Position numbers and translations under genes: made by a program
The notes under the pieces: model-generated
Database searches by the model: none
The model's input: only the letters and a program-made list of their open reading frames with translations
Told to the model about the DNA's origin: nothing
Part shown: in pieces, positions 37,317 through 46,611 of the stretch
Layout of the letters: every line of letters begins with the position of its first letter
Position numbering within the stretch: position 1 is the first letter of the stretch
Source: CADEEN01 sp963751775
Lineage (GTDB): Bacteria > Pseudomonadota > Gammaproteobacteria > Burkholderiales > Burkholderiaceae_C
Direction of reading: 5' to 3'
Length of the DNA: 64,000 bases
Assembly (NCBI GenBank): GCA_963751775.1
Contig: CAVVVW010000019.1
Span: 62,001 to 126,000, forward strand

Positions 37317-37878
37317 GTTCAGCGCGTCGCGGCAGGCGGCACCCGGCAGGGGCTCATGGTGGAGCGGTCGGCGCTGTGCGCCGACTGCCCTGCGGTGCTC
37401 GGCCTGGGGTCGCGCCGCACAACTCGCTACGTTCGCTGCGTTCGCTGCGCTCAGACAAGGTGCGGCAGAGTCAGATCTACGAAGCGCGCTGCGCGCGCCG
37501 AGCTCCGCAAGCGCCTGTGCTCCTCGGCCGCCCCACAAATCGCCCCTGCCGGGTACCGCCTGCCGCGAAGGCCAGCCGCGTAGTGGTGTCGCAATGCCAC
37601 ACCACCGCAGCTGGACTTCGCGGAAGGCGCGCACCGGGCAGGGGCGACGTCTGCGGGGCGGCGAGGAGCACAGGTCTGGTGGTCCGCGCGCGCAAGCGCG
37701 CTTCGTGGATCTGACTTGTCGCACCCTGTCTGAGCGTAGCGAACGCAGTGAGCGCAGCGAGTTGTGCGACGCGGCCACAAGGCCGAGCACCGCAGGGCAG
37801 TCGGTGCGCAGCACCGACCGCCCCGCCGAAGCGCTGCCGCCTGCCCGGGCGCGACTTTGCCGCGCCACGCGTCGGCAA
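37317..37878. repeat. Palindromic interspersed element, copy 2
   Basis: Second copy, inside the nucleoside transporter operon between the ATPase and permease 1 genes, filling most of the 749-base gap. Same order of arms as the 25.6 kb copy: GCGCGTCGCGGCAG block at 37322, left arm with CACAACTCGCTACGTTCGCT, central inverted pair, right arm with AGCGAGTTGTGCGAC and end block GACTTTGCCGCGCCA near 37866, then TCGGCAA. The same short ending follows in the other copies. Confidence 0.85.
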
Positions 37879-37956
37879 TGAGACGCTCGCGAATCGTGGC
37901 AATGGGCCGCAATCCAGCCAACAACAAGAGTCCAGCGCGCGTGGCTGCAGGTCCAT

Positions 37957-39511
37957 CTACGCCGCCTTGGCCACAGCATCGACGTCGGCGCCGCCCATCA
38001 GGCGGCCGAGCGCCTCCACCGTGCATTGCTCGATGCGCAGCTCACCGCTGATGCGGCCGTTGCACATCACCAGCACGCGGTCGGCCAGGGCCAGCACTTC
38101 GTCGAGTTCGGACGACACCAGCAGCACCGCGCCGCCGCCGTCGCGCAGCGCGCGCAGGCGGCCGTGGATGAATTCGATGGCACCGATGTCGACGCCTCGC
38201 GTCGGCTGGCCGACGAGCAGCACCCGCGGCTCGGGGAAGGCCTCGCGCGCCAGCACCAGCTTTTGCTGGTTGCCGCCCGAGAAGTGCGACGAGCGCAGCC
38301 GGATGTCGCGCGGGCGCACGTCGTAGCGCTCCATCATCGTCGCGGTATCGCCCTGCATCACCGCCTGGCGCAGCCAGCCCAGGCGGTCGTAGCGCGGGCG
38401 CTGCTGGTAGCCCAGCACGGCCGACTCCCAGGCCGCGAACGGCAGCACCAGGCCGCGGCGCTGGCGGTCTTCGGGCACATGGGCGACGCGCAGATCGCGG
38501 GCGCGCTCCGGGCCGCAGCCAGTCGGCCGGCGTGAACACCGCGCCGCCGACCTCGAGACGGCCCGCCTGCGGCACCAGCAGGCCGGCCAGCGCGTCGAGC
38601 AACTCGCCCTGGCCGTTGCCGGAGACGCCGGCGATGCCGACGATCTCGCCCGCGTGCAGCGCCAGCGACACGTCGGCCAGGCGGGTCACGCCGAGCGCGT
38701 CGCGCCACTCCAAGCCATCCGCGCGCAGCAGCACCTCGCCAGCCTGCACCGGCTTGGCGCCGGCAATGCGGCCGAGGTGGACCTGGCGCCCGACCATGGC
38801 CTGCGCCAGGCCGTCCAGGCTGGTGTCGGCCACGCGCGCCTGCAGCACCACCTTGCCGCCGCGCATGACCGTCACGGCGTCGGCCAGGGCCATGATCTCC
38901 TTGAGCTTGTGCGTGATGAGCAGGATCGTGGTGCCGCGTTCACGCAAGCTGCGCAGCGTGGCGAAGAGCTGCTCGGTTTCCTGCGGCGTCAGCACGGCGG
39001 TCGGTTCGTCCAGGATCAGGATGCGCGCGCCGCGGACCAGCGCTTTCAGGATCTCCAGGCGCTGGCGTTGGCCGACCGGCAGTTCGGCAACCACCTTGTC
39101 GAGCTCGACCACCAGGCCGGTGTCGTGCATCAGCGCCTCGAGCCTGGCGCGCAGTTGCGCGCGCGCGCTGGGCAGAAACCACGACGGCTCGGCGCCGAGC
39201 ATCACGTTGTCGAGCGCGCTGAAGCGCTCGACGAGCATGAAATGCTGGTGCACCATGCCGATGCCCAGCGCGATCGCATCGCGCGAGTTGGCGATGCGCA
39301 CCGGCCTGCCCTCGATCGCGACCGTGCCGCTGTCGGCGCGGTAGAAGCCGTACAGGATCGACATCAAGGTGCTCTTGCCGGCGCCGTTCTCGCCGACGAT
39401 GCCGTGCACCGTGCCGGCCGCCACCGTCAGATCGACGGCCTGGTTCGCGTGCACCGCGCCGAAGCGCTTGTCGATCGCCCGCATGGCGACGGCGGGCGCG
39501 GCGGCGCTCAT
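37957..39511 (-). CDS. Nucleoside ABC transporter ATPase, duplicated domains (one frame shift)
   Basis: About 517 residues with two ATP-binding cassettes. First: Walker A GENGAGKSTL, signature-like LPVGQRQRLEILKAL, Walker B ILILDEPTAVL. Second: GVSGNGQGELLDALAGLL (modified Walker A), then after a frame change near 38515 MPEDRQRRGLVLPF, signature FSGGNQQKLVLAREAF, LLVGQPTRGVDIGAIEFIHG and VLLVSSELDEVLALADR. This matches the ATPases of sugar/nucleoside importers. Start MSAAAPAVAMRAIDKRFG lies 23 bases after the binding-protein stop. Confidence 0.93.
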
Positions 39512-39534
39512 TGCGTCGGCAGGTTACCGTGCCT

Positions 39535-40620
39535 TCACACGCAAGCGCCGCAGAACCGGCGTTGCCGGGCCGCAGGCGTTGCCCCGGGGCGCCCAAGGCG
39601 CCGCTTGGGTCGCCATACGCGGAGCGGCGAAGCCGCTGCGGGGGTGCTCAACACTTGTTGCGCGGCCATGTAGTCGACGACCTTGATCTTGCCGCTGACG
39701 ATATCGGCGCGCGCGGCGTCGACCTTGGCCTTCATCTCGGGCGTCACCAGCTTGGCGTTGTACTGGTCGATCGCCACGTCGACGCCGCCTTCCTTCAGGC
39801 CCAGCGCGGTCATGCCGGGGCGGTGCTGCTTGAAGCTGTTGTAGACGGCCACGTCGACACGCTTGACCATCGAGGTCAGCATCGTGCCGGGGTGCAGGTG
39901 GTTCTGGTTGCTGTCGACGCCGATCGCGAGCTTGCCGGCGTCCTTGGCCGCCTGGTAGACGCCGACACCGGTGCCGCCGGCGGCAGCGAAGACCACGTCG
40001 ACGCCCTTGGCGAACTGCGCCTTGGCCAGTTCACCACCGCGCGCCGGGTCGTTCCAGGCCGTCGGCGTGGTGCCGGTCATGTTGGCGCTGACCTCGGCCT
40101 TGGCGTTGACGTACTTGACGCCCTGTTCGTAGCCGCACTGGAACTTGCGGATCAGTGGCACATCCATGCCGCCGACGAAGCCGACCTTGCCGGTCTTGCT
40201 GGCCATGGCCGCCATCATGCCGACCAGGAAGCTGCCTTCGTGCTCCTTGAATACCACCGACTCGACGTTGGGCAGGTCGATCACCGAATCGATGATCGTG
40301 AACTTGAGCTTGGGAAACTCCTTGGCCACCTTCTCCATCGCCGAGCCCTGCGTGAAGCCGACGCCGATGATCGGAACGGCGTTGCGCTCGGCCATCTTGC
40401 GCATCGCCTGCTCGCGCTGCGCGGGGTTGGAGATCTCGAATTCGAGATAGGGCTTGCCGGTTTCCTTCTTCCAGCGTTCGGCGCCGTTGTAGGCCGCCTC
40501 GTTGAACGACTTGTCGAACTTGCCGCCCATGTCGAAGATGACGGCGGGTTGCGACTGGGCCGCGGCCAGCGAGCAGCCGGCGGTGGCGGCGAGGGCGGAG
40601 CAGAGCTTCGTGAAGTCCAT
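39535..40620 (-). CDS. BmpA-family nucleoside-binding protein
   Basis: Periplasmic binding protein of the nucleoside importer. Start MDFTKLCSALAATAGCSLAAA (signal peptide ending near AQSQP), then PAVIFDMGGKFDKSFNEAAYNGAERWKKETG, VGFTQGSAMEKVAKEFP, VVFKEHEGSFLVGMMAAMASKTGKVGFVGGMDVPLIRKF and ADVVF-like KGVDVVFAAAGGTGVGVYQAA, GVDSNQNHLHPGTMLTSMVKRVD. The normal domain ends around GKIKVVDYMAAQ. About 40 more residues (VLSTPAAASPLRVWRPK...) come from a GC-rich intergenic-type repeat at 39540-39660, so the end is probably altered by a repeat or frame error. First gene of the operon; ribosome site AGGAAGGG, and a TATCCT at 40662-40667 may be the -10. Confidence 0.92.
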   Translation of the reverse strand: MDFTKLCSALAATAGCSLAAAQSQPAVIFDMGGKFDKSFNEAAYNGAERWKKETGKPYLEFEISNPAQREQAMRKMAERNAVPIIGVGFTQGSAMEKVAKEFPKLKFTIIDSVIDLPNVESVVFKEHEGSFLVGMMAAMASKTGKVGFVGGMDVPLIRKFQCGYEQGVKYVNAKAEVSANMTGTTPTAWNDPARGGELAKAQFAKGVDVVFAAAGGTGVGVYQAAKDAGKLAIGVDSNQNHLHPGTMLTSMVKRVDVAVYNSFKQHRPGMTALGLKEGGVDVAIDQYNAKLVTPEMKAKVDAARADIVSGKIKVVDYMAAQQVLSTPAAASPLRVWRPKRRLGRPGATPAARQRRFCGACV

Positions 40621-40715
40621 GGCGAGGGGCCCTTCCTGGCGTGCTGAGTCAGCGGTGACGCAGGATAGCAAGAGCCACGCCGATGCGCTCTCGGGGCCTG
40701 CACTACGATCGCGCC

Positions 40716-41806
40716 ATGAGCGACGCCCTGACGTTGGCCAGGCTGGCCCGCGAGATGCCCAAGGTGCTGCTCCACGAGCACCTCGACGGCAGCCTGCGCG
40801 TGGCGACATTGTTCGAGTTGCTGCAGTCGCGCGGCATGGCGCCGCCCGAACCCGACGTCGCGGCGCTCGGGCGCTGGTTCGACGACAGCGCCCACGCCGG
40901 CAGCCTGACCAAGTACCTGCGCGGCTTCGCGCTCACGGTGCCGGCGATGGCCAGCCCTGGCGCGCTCGAGCGCGTGGCCTTCGAGGCCGCCGAGGACGCC
41001 AGGGCCGACGGCTGCGTGCTGGCCGAATTTCGCATCGCTCCGCTGCTGTTCGAGGCCCATGACATGGCGGGCGAGGCCGCCGTCGAGGCCCTGCTGGCCG
41101 GGCTGGCACGCAGCGCCCTGCCCTCGGGCTTGATCGTCTGCGCCATGCGCCACCTGCCCGCCAGCGAAACCGTTCGCGCGGCGCGGCTGGCGCTGCGCTA
41201 CCAGGGCCGCGGCGTGGTCGGCTTCGACCTGGCCGGCGCCGAGGCCGGCCATCCACCGGGCGAGCATGCCGACGCACTCGCGCTGTGCCGCGACGCCGGC
41301 CTGGCCCTGACCCTGCACGCCGGCGAGGCCGACGCCGCCGAGCGGGTCGTCGAAGCCGCGCGGCTGGGCGCTCGGCGCATCGGCCACGGCGTGCGCCTGG
41401 CCGACGCTCTGGCCGACCCGCAGCGCCGCGCGCTCGTCGACGAGATTCGCGCGCGCGGCGTGCATCTCGAGGTCTGCCCGACCAGCAACGTGCACACCGG
41501 CGCCGCCAGCTCGATCGCGACGCACCCGATCGCCGCACTGTGGCGCGCCGGACTGTCGCTGAGCTTTCAAACCGACAACCGGCTGATGTCGCACATCAGC
41601 CACAGCGGCGAAGCGCTGGCGCTTGTTGCTGCAGACGACGCTCGGCATCGACGATCTGGTGCAGATGGGCCTGGAGGCGGCGCGGCAGTCGTTTCTGGAG
41701 CCCGTCGATCAAGGCCCGGGCCCTGCGGCAGTTGCTCGACTGGGCCGTCCAGGCGCAGTTGACGCTACCATCGCGGCCGCCGCCACCGCTCTCGCCGACG
41801 CCATGA
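40716..41806 (+). CDS. add: Adenosine deaminase (frame-shifted near the end)
   Basis: Deaminates adenosine to inosine, which punA can then split. Start MSDALTLARLAREMPKVLLHEHLDGSLR; the H-x-H in LLHEHLDG binds zinc. Further residues: GFDLAGAEAG, TLHAGEA (metal His and catalytic Glu context), RRIGHGVRLADAL, EVCPTSNVHTGA and SFQTDNRLMS (the metal Asp). The frame shifts near 41635 and continues LLLQTTLGIDDLVQMGLEAARQSFLEP and ARALRQLLDWAVQAQLTLPS to the stop at 41806. About 363 residues. TACGAT at 40704-40709 lies only seven bases before the ATG. It diverges from the nucleoside operon and completes the salvage set. Confidence 0.93.
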
Positions 41807-42552
41807 TGGAATTGTTGACCGACCCGCAAGCCTGGATCGCCTTCGCCACCCTGACCGCGCTCGAGCTGGTGCTGGGCATCGACAACGTCATCTTCATCTC
41901 GATCCTGGTCGACAAGCTGCCGCCCGAGCGGCGTGACTTCGCCAGGCGCCTGGGCCTGTTCATGGCCATGTTCATGCGCATCGGCCTGTTGCTGGTGCTG
42001 GCCTGGCTCGCCGGCCTGGTCACGCCGCTGTTCACGCTTCTCGGGCAGGCCATTTCCGGCCGCGACCTGATCCTGATCCTCGGCGGCATGTTCCTGATCT
42101 GGAAGAGCACGAGCGAGATTCACCAGTCGACCGAGGGCCACGAGGCGCATGCCACGAGTGCCGTCAAGGCCAGCTTCGCGGCCGTGATCCTGCAGATCAT
42201 GCTCGTCGACCTGGTGTTCTCGCTCGATTCGATCATCACGGCGGTCGGCATGGTCGATCAGCCGCCGGTGATGGTCGCGGCGGTGATCGCCTCGGTGGCG
42301 CTGATGATGCTGTTCGTCGGCGCCATCAGCCGCTTCGTCTCCGACCACCCGACGATCAAGATGCTGGCCTTGGCATTCCTGGTCGTCGTCGGCGTGGTGC
42401 TGGTGGCCGAGGGCTTCGGCCACCATGTGCCCAAGGGCTACATCTACTTCGGCATGGCCTTCGCGCTGGGCGTGGAGATGCTCAACCAGCGCCAGCGCAA
42501 GCGCGCCGGCAGGCGTGTGCAGCTCAATCCGCCGCACATCCCCGGCGAATGA
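41803..42552 (+). CDS. TerC-family membrane protein
   Basis: 249-residue inner-membrane protein of the TerC/YjbE group; several members export manganese during metal stress or protein secretion. Family segments: FATLTALELVLGIDNVIFISILVDKLP (with the conserved D-N), RLGLFMAMFMRIGLLLVLAWLAGL, LILILGGMFLIWKSTSEIHQ, QIMLVDLVFSLDSIITAVGM (second acidic motif), VGAISRFVSDHPTIKMLALAFLVVVGVVLVAEGFGHHVPKGYIYF. Overlaps the add stop as ATGA and converges on the dioxygenase gene 14 bases away. Confidence 0.95.
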   Translation: MMELLTDPQAWIAFATLTALELVLGIDNVIFISILVDKLPPERRDFARRLGLFMAMFMRIGLLLVLAWLAGLVTPLFTLLGQAISGRDLILILGGMFLIWKSTSEIHQSTEGHEAHATSAVKASFAAVILQIMLVDLVFSLDSIITAVGMVDQPPVMVAAVIASVALMMLFVGAISRFVSDHPTIKMLALAFLVVVGVVLVAEGFGHHVPKGYIYFGMAFALGVEMLNQRQRKRAGRRVQLNPPHIPGE

Positions 42553-42566
42553 GCGGGCACGGCGGC

Positions 42567-43406
42567 TCAGCGGTTTTCGAGCAGCATCAGGCCGGCCGCC
42601 GTGTTCGAGATCGGGATGTGGTAGTTGCGGTGTAGTTGACTGACCTTGCCCGTCAGTGCGCCTCGCGCGGCCAGCCACATCAGCAACTCGATGCCTTGCG
42701 TGCCGGCTTCGCGCACCAGTTCGTTGATCGAGAAGCGCGTGGCCCATTGCGGGTCGTCACCGATCAGGCTGTCCATGAAGCGAAGGTCGAAGGCCTGATT
42801 GATGTGCCCGGCGCGCTCGCCGTCGAGCTGGTGCGAAAGACCCCCGGTTCCGAGCACCAGGACCTTGGCGTCGGACGGCCAGGCTTCGATCGCGCGGCCG
42901 ATCGCCTCGCCGAGCCGGTAGCAGCGCGCGGCCGAGGGCAGCGGGAATTGCACGGTGTTGATGCACACCGGCACCGTGCGCACCGGCCACTGCTGGTCGG
43001 GCCAGAGCAGCGCCATCGGCAGCGTGAAGGCGTGGTCGACCAGCATCTCCTGGCAGGTGGTGAGATCGAAGTCCTGCTGCACCAGCGATTCGATCAGGTG
43101 CCACGACAGGTCGAGATCGCCCTTGAACGGCGCCACCTGCGGGATGCCCCAGCCTTCGTCGGCGTTGCGGTACTCCGGTGCCGCGCCGACGGCGAAGGTC
43201 GGCATCTTGTCGAGAAAGAAGTTCAGGCCGTGGTCGTTGTAGAGCAGCACCACGACATCGGGCTTGACCTCGGCCAGCCATTGCCGCACCGGCGTGAAGC
43301 CATCGAAGAACGGCTTCCAGTACGGCTCGTGCTGCAGCTTCTTGGCGATCGCACGGCCGATGGCGGGCACGTGCGAGGTCGTGATGGCACCGACGATTCT
43401 GGCCAT
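42567..43406 (-). CDS. Class III extradiol dioxygenase beta subunit (second LigB-type)
   Basis: 279-residue LigB-fold subunit with an Fe(II) site. Start MARIVGAITTSHVPAIGRAI, whose first His is an expected iron ligand. Then PDVVVLLYNDHGLNFFL (second His), EYRNADEGWG, VDHAFTLPMALLW, VLVLGTGGLSHQLDGERAGHINQAFD, GIELLMWLAARGAL. It is clearly more divergent from PmdB/LigB than the copy at 45754 and some segments recall gallate dioxygenase, so the preferred substrate may be gallate or another catechol acid. Last gene of the protocatechuate operon, preceded by its own alpha subunit. Confidence 0.85.
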   Translation of the reverse strand: MARIVGAITTSHVPAIGRAIAKKLQHEPYWKPFFDGFTPVRQWLAEVKPDVVVLLYNDHGLNFFLDKMPTFAVGAAPEYRNADEGWGIPQVAPFKGDLDLSWHLIESLVQQDFDLTTCQEMLVDHAFTLPMALLWPDQQWPVRTVPVCINTVQFPLPSAARCYRLGEAIGRAIEAWPSDAKVLVLGTGGLSHQLDGERAGHINQAFDLRFMDSLIGDDPQWATRFSINELVREAGTQGIELLMWLAARGALTGKVSQLHRNYHIPISNTAAGLMLLENR

Positions 43407-43409
43407 GGC

Positions 43410-43772
43410 TTATCTCCCCGTGGCGCCGGCGGCAACCAGCTTGGCCATGAATTGCGCCTTGGTCATGCCGGTCTGCTGGGCGCCGATGTCTTGCATGTCG
43501 AGGCCGAAGATGCCGCCGAACTTGGCCAGGTAGTAGGCATTGCCGCCGGCGGCAATCAACTGCAGGACGTTGCGACTGCGGATGGCCTCGCGCTGCTCCG
43601 GGTTCAGGCCGTAACGCGCGCAGTAGGCGTCCTCGTCGTGCAGGAAGGCGGCACGGTTGGCCGCCTCGTTGAACGAGAAACACATCTTGTTCAGTGCGTA
43701 GCCCTTGCGGGCCTGCGCGCCATCGAACACGGTGGTGCCGGCAATGGCAGGTTGGCTTTGCGGTATGGCCAT
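43410..43772 (-). CDS. LigA-like alpha subunit of the second dioxygenase
   Basis: 120-residue helical subunit that caps the LigB-type active site. Visible: FDGAQARKGYALNKMCFSFNEAANRAAFLHDEDAYCARYGLNPEQREAI and LQLIAAGGNAYYLAKFGGIFGLDMQDIGAQQTGMTKAQFMAKLV, the same pattern as the larger LigA at 46612. Located three bases before the beta subunit and 75 after the binding-protein gene. The pairing of a short alpha and beta gene implies a second two-subunit enzyme rather than a fused gallate dioxygenase. Confidence 0.85.
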   Translation of the reverse strand: MAIPQSQPAIAGTTVFDGAQARKGYALNKMCFSFNEAANRAAFLHDEDAYCARYGLNPEQREAIRSRNVLQLIAAGGNAYYLAKFGGIFGLDMQDIGAQQTGMTKAQFMAKLVAAGATGR

Positions 43773-43847
43773 GGGCGATCTCCTCGGACCCGGCAGTGTT
43801 GCCGCGCAGGCGCCAGCGCCTGTTGACCCGAATCAAGCCAAGGTCGC

Positions 43848-44810
43848 TCACTGCGGTTCGATCCTGGCCACGGCGATCACCTCGCGCCAGCGCTTGATCT
43901 CGCTGGCCAGCAAGTCCTGCAACTGCGCCGGCGTGCCGCCCTGGGCACGCACACCCAGTTCGGCCAGTCGCTGGCTGACCTCGGGCTTGGCAAGCGCGTC
44001 GTGGGCCGCGCGCTGCAGGCGCTCGATCACCGCCGGCGGCGTGCCGGCGGGTGCGGCCAAGGCATTCCACGACTCCACCTCGTAGCCGGCCACGCCCTGT
44101 TCGATGGCCGTGGGCACCTCGGGCAGAGCCGCATTGCGCCGGCGGCCGGTGACGGCCAGCGCGCGCAGCGCGCCACCGGTGATCTGCGGCAGCGTCGGGC
44201 CGAGGATCTCGAAGCCGGCGTCGACCTCACCGGCACGCAGCGCCGTGAGCACGGCGGGTGAGCCCTTGTAGGGCACCACGACCGCGTCGACGCCGGTGCG
44301 CGACTTGAACAGTTCGGCGGCCAGGTGCTGCGTCGAGCCGACCGCGATGCTTGCCAGCGTCAGCTTGCCCGGGTTGGCCTTGCCGTAAGCGACCAGTTCG
44401 CGCAGGCTCTTGAAGCGCGACTCGCGCGCCACGCAGATCACCAGCTCGAAGAATCCCAGCGTGCTGATCGGCGCGAAATCCTTGACCACGTCGAACGGCA
44501 ATTTCTTGAACAGGCTGGCACTGACCGCATTGCCATTGCTCATCAGCAGCAGCGTGTAGCCATCGGCTGTGGCCTTGGCCACGGCCTGGCTGGCGACGAT
44601 GCTGCCGGCGCTGGGCCGGTTGTCGACGACGATGGTCTGGCCGAGCGACGACCCCATCGCCTGCGCCACGGTGCGCGCAGTGATGTCGGCAATGCCGCCC
44701 GGCGCGAACGGCACGATCAGCGTCACCGGCCGGCTCGGGTATGGCGTCTGGGCGCGCGCTGGCCCTGCCGCCATCGCCGCCGCTGCCAGCAGCCAACGGC
44801 GGCGGATCAT
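43848..44810 (-). CDS. Bug/TctC-family periplasmic binding protein
   Basis: 320 residues. Twin-arginine-like/Sec signal MIRRRWLLAAAAMAAGPARA, then the Bug fold: YPSRPVTLIVPFAPGGIADITARTVAQAMG, TIVVDNRPSAGSIVASQAVAKATADGYTLLLMSNGNAVS, FAPISTLGFFELVICV and PEVPTAIEQGVAGYEVESWNALAAPAGTPP. Bug proteins bind organic acids for tripartite tricarboxylate transporters or sensing. No membrane partners (tctA/tctB) are in this window. Overlaps ligC by four bases, so it is part of the operon and probably binds protocatechuate or a related acid. Confidence 0.92.
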   Translation of the reverse strand: MIRRRWLLAAAAMAAGPARAQTPYPSRPVTLIVPFAPGGIADITARTVAQAMGSSLGQTIVVDNRPSAGSIVASQAVAKATADGYTLLLMSNGNAVSASLFKKLPFDVVKDFAPISTLGFFELVICVARESRFKSLRELVAYGKANPGKLTLASIAVGSTQHLAAELFKSRTGVDAVVVPYKGSPAVLTALRAGEVDAGFEILGPTLPQITGGALRALAVTGRRRNAALPEVPTAIEQGVAGYEVESWNALAAPAGTPPAVIERLQRAAHDALAKPEVSQRLAELGVRAQGGTPAQLQDLLASEIKRWREVIAVARIEPQ

Positions 44811-45757
44811 CGATTCAACTGCTGCTCGAGCCCGTGCAGCACGCGGTAGCAGGGCAACACCTTGGCCACGCTGGCATTGGGTTCGCGGCCGGCCGCGATC
44901 GCGGCGAAGAATTCGCGGTCCTGCAGCTCGATGCCGTTCATCGACACCGCCACCTTCGAGACGTCGATCTTCTCGTCCTTGCCGTTGAAGAGATCGTCGT
45001 AGCGCGCGATGTAGGTGCCGCTGTCGCCGATGTAGCGAAAGAAGGTCCCCAGCGGCCCGTCGTTGTTGAACGACAGGCTCAGCGTGCAGATCGCCCCGCT
45101 GCTGCTCTTCAACTGGATCGACATGTCCATCGCGATGCCCAGCACCGGGTGGATCGGACCCTGCACGGCATTGGCCTGCACGATCTCGCCGCCGGTCTGG
45201 TAGGCGAACAGGTCCACCGTGTGCGCGGCGTGGTGCCAGAGCAGGTGGTCGGTCCAGCTGCGCGCCTGGCCCAACGCGTTCATGTTCGTGCGGCGGAAGA
45301 AATAGGTCTGCACGTCCATCTGCTGGATGTTGAACTCCTTGGCCATGATCCTGTTGCGCACCCATTGGTGGCTGGGGTTGAAACGGCGCGTGTGGCCGAC
45401 CATCGCCACCCGCCCGCTGGCTCGCTGCGCCGCGGCCACCGCCTCGGCGCCCTGCAGGCTGTCGGCGAGCGGGATCTCGACCTGCACATGCTTGCCGGCC
45501 TGCAGGCAGGCGATGCTCTGCTCGGCGTGCATCTGCGTCGGCGTGCACAGGATGACGGCATCGACGTCCTTGCGTGCCAGGCTGTCGGCCAGGTTGGTGC
45601 TGACGTGACCGATGCCGTACCTGGCCGCGACTTCCTTGGTCTTGTCGAGTTCGCGGCCGATCAGCGACACCACCTCGACGCCGTCGATCAGCTTGATCGC
45701 ATCCAGATGCTTGATGCCGAACGCGCCGGCACCGGCGAGGGCCACTTTGATGCTCAT
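44807..45757 (-). CDS. ligC: 4-carboxy-2-hydroxymuconate-6-semialdehyde dehydrogenase
   Basis: Gfo/Idh/MocA-fold NAD(P) enzyme that oxidises the ring-cleavage product of protocatechuate to 2-pyrone-4,6-dicarboxylate. 316 residues. Rossmann motif GAGAFG in VALAGAGAFGIKHLDAI, then VILCTPTQMHAEQSIACLQAGKHVQVEIPLADSL (E-x-P-like motif), GHTRRFNPSHQWVRNRI and LLWHHAAHTVDLFAYQTGG, all as in LigC/PmdC. Four-base overlaps on both sides, between ligB and the binding-protein gene. Confidence 0.95.
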   Translation of the reverse strand: MSIKVALAGAGAFGIKHLDAIKLIDGVEVVSLIGRELDKTKEVAARYGIGHVSTNLADSLARKDVDAVILCTPTQMHAEQSIACLQAGKHVQVEIPLADSLQGAEAVAAAQRASGRVAMVGHTRRFNPSHQWVRNRIMAKEFNIQQMDVQTYFFRRTNMNALGQARSWTDHLLWHHAAHTVDLFAYQTGGEIVQANAVQGPIHPVLGIAMDMSIQLKSSSGAICTLSLSFNNDGPLGTFFRYIGDSGTYIARYDDLFNGKDEKIDVSKVAVSMNGIELQDREFFAAIAAGREPNASVAKVLPCYRVLHGLEQQLNR

Positions 45758-46608
45758 GTGTTTTCCAGAATGAGGTTGCCCACCGCGGTGTTGCTGGCGG
45801 GCACGTGATAGAAGCGGTGCACGACCCTGGGCTTGGCGCCGCCGGCCACGTCGGCCATCGCGCCGCGTGCGATCAGCCACATCACCAGCTCGATGCCTTC
45901 GCTGCCGGCCTCGCGCACGTATTCGATGTGCGGCGTCTTCGACAAACCGTCGGGATCGGCGATCAGGCGGTCGAGGAAGGCGTTGTCCCACTCGCGGTTG
46001 ATCAGGCCCGCACGCGGCCCCTGCAACTGGTGGCTCATGCCGCCGGTACCCCAGATCTGCACCTTCAGGGGTGCGTCGTACGACTCGACGGCGCGGCGGA
46101 TCGCCTGCCCGAGCATGAAGCAGCGCCGGCCCGACGGCACCGGGTACTGCACCACGTTGACCGCGAAAGGAATCACCGGGCAGGGCCAGGCATCTGGCGA
46201 GCCGCACATCAGGTTCAACGGCACGGTCAGGCCGTGGTCGACGTCCATCTTGTTGACGATGGTGAGGTCGAAGTCGTCCTGGATCACCGACTGTGCGATG
46301 TGCGCCGCAAACTCCGGGTGGCCCAATACCTTGGGCACCGGGCGCGGGCCCCAGCCTTCGTCGGCCGGCGTGAACTCGGCCGCCGTGCCGATGGCGAAGG
46401 TCGGGATCATCTCCAGGCTGAAGGCCGTGGCGTGGTCGTTGTAGACGAGGAAGATCACGTCGGGCCGGTTGTCCTTCATCCATCGCCGGGACGGCTCGTA
46501 GCCCTTGAACAGCGGCGCCCAGTAGGGCTCGGCGGTCTTGCCGAGGTCGATCGCGGCGCCGATGGCCGGCACATGCGAGCTGTAGACGGAGGCGGTGATG
46601 CGGGCCAT
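45754..46608 (-). CDS. ligB: Protocatechuate 4,5-dioxygenase beta subunit
   Basis: Catalytic iron subunit (PmdB/LigB) of protocatechuate 4,5-dioxygenase: opens the ring next to the two hydroxyls. 284 residues. Start MARITASVYSSHVPAIGAAI (iron His), VIFLVYNDHATAFSLEMIPTFAIG (second His), FTPADEGWGPRPVPKVLGHPEFAAHIAQSVIQDDFDLTI, MDVDHGLTVPLNLM, VQIWGTGGMSHQLQGPRAGLINREWD (catalytic His of MSHQL), EGIELVMWLIARGAM. Very close to known LigB along its whole length. Forms a pair with ligA three bases upstream. Confidence 0.96.
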   Translation of the reverse strand: MARITASVYSSHVPAIGAAIDLGKTAEPYWAPLFKGYEPSRRWMKDNRPDVIFLVYNDHATAFSLEMIPTFAIGTAAEFTPADEGWGPRPVPKVLGHPEFAAHIAQSVIQDDFDLTIVNKMDVDHGLTVPLNLMCGSPDAWPCPVIPFAVNVVQYPVPSGRRCFMLGQAIRRAVESYDAPLKVQIWGTGGMSHQLQGPRAGLINREWDNAFLDRLIADPDGLSKTPHIEYVREAGSEGIELVMWLIARGAMADVAGGAKPRVVHRFYHVPASNTAVGNLILENT

Positions 46609-46611
46609 GCG

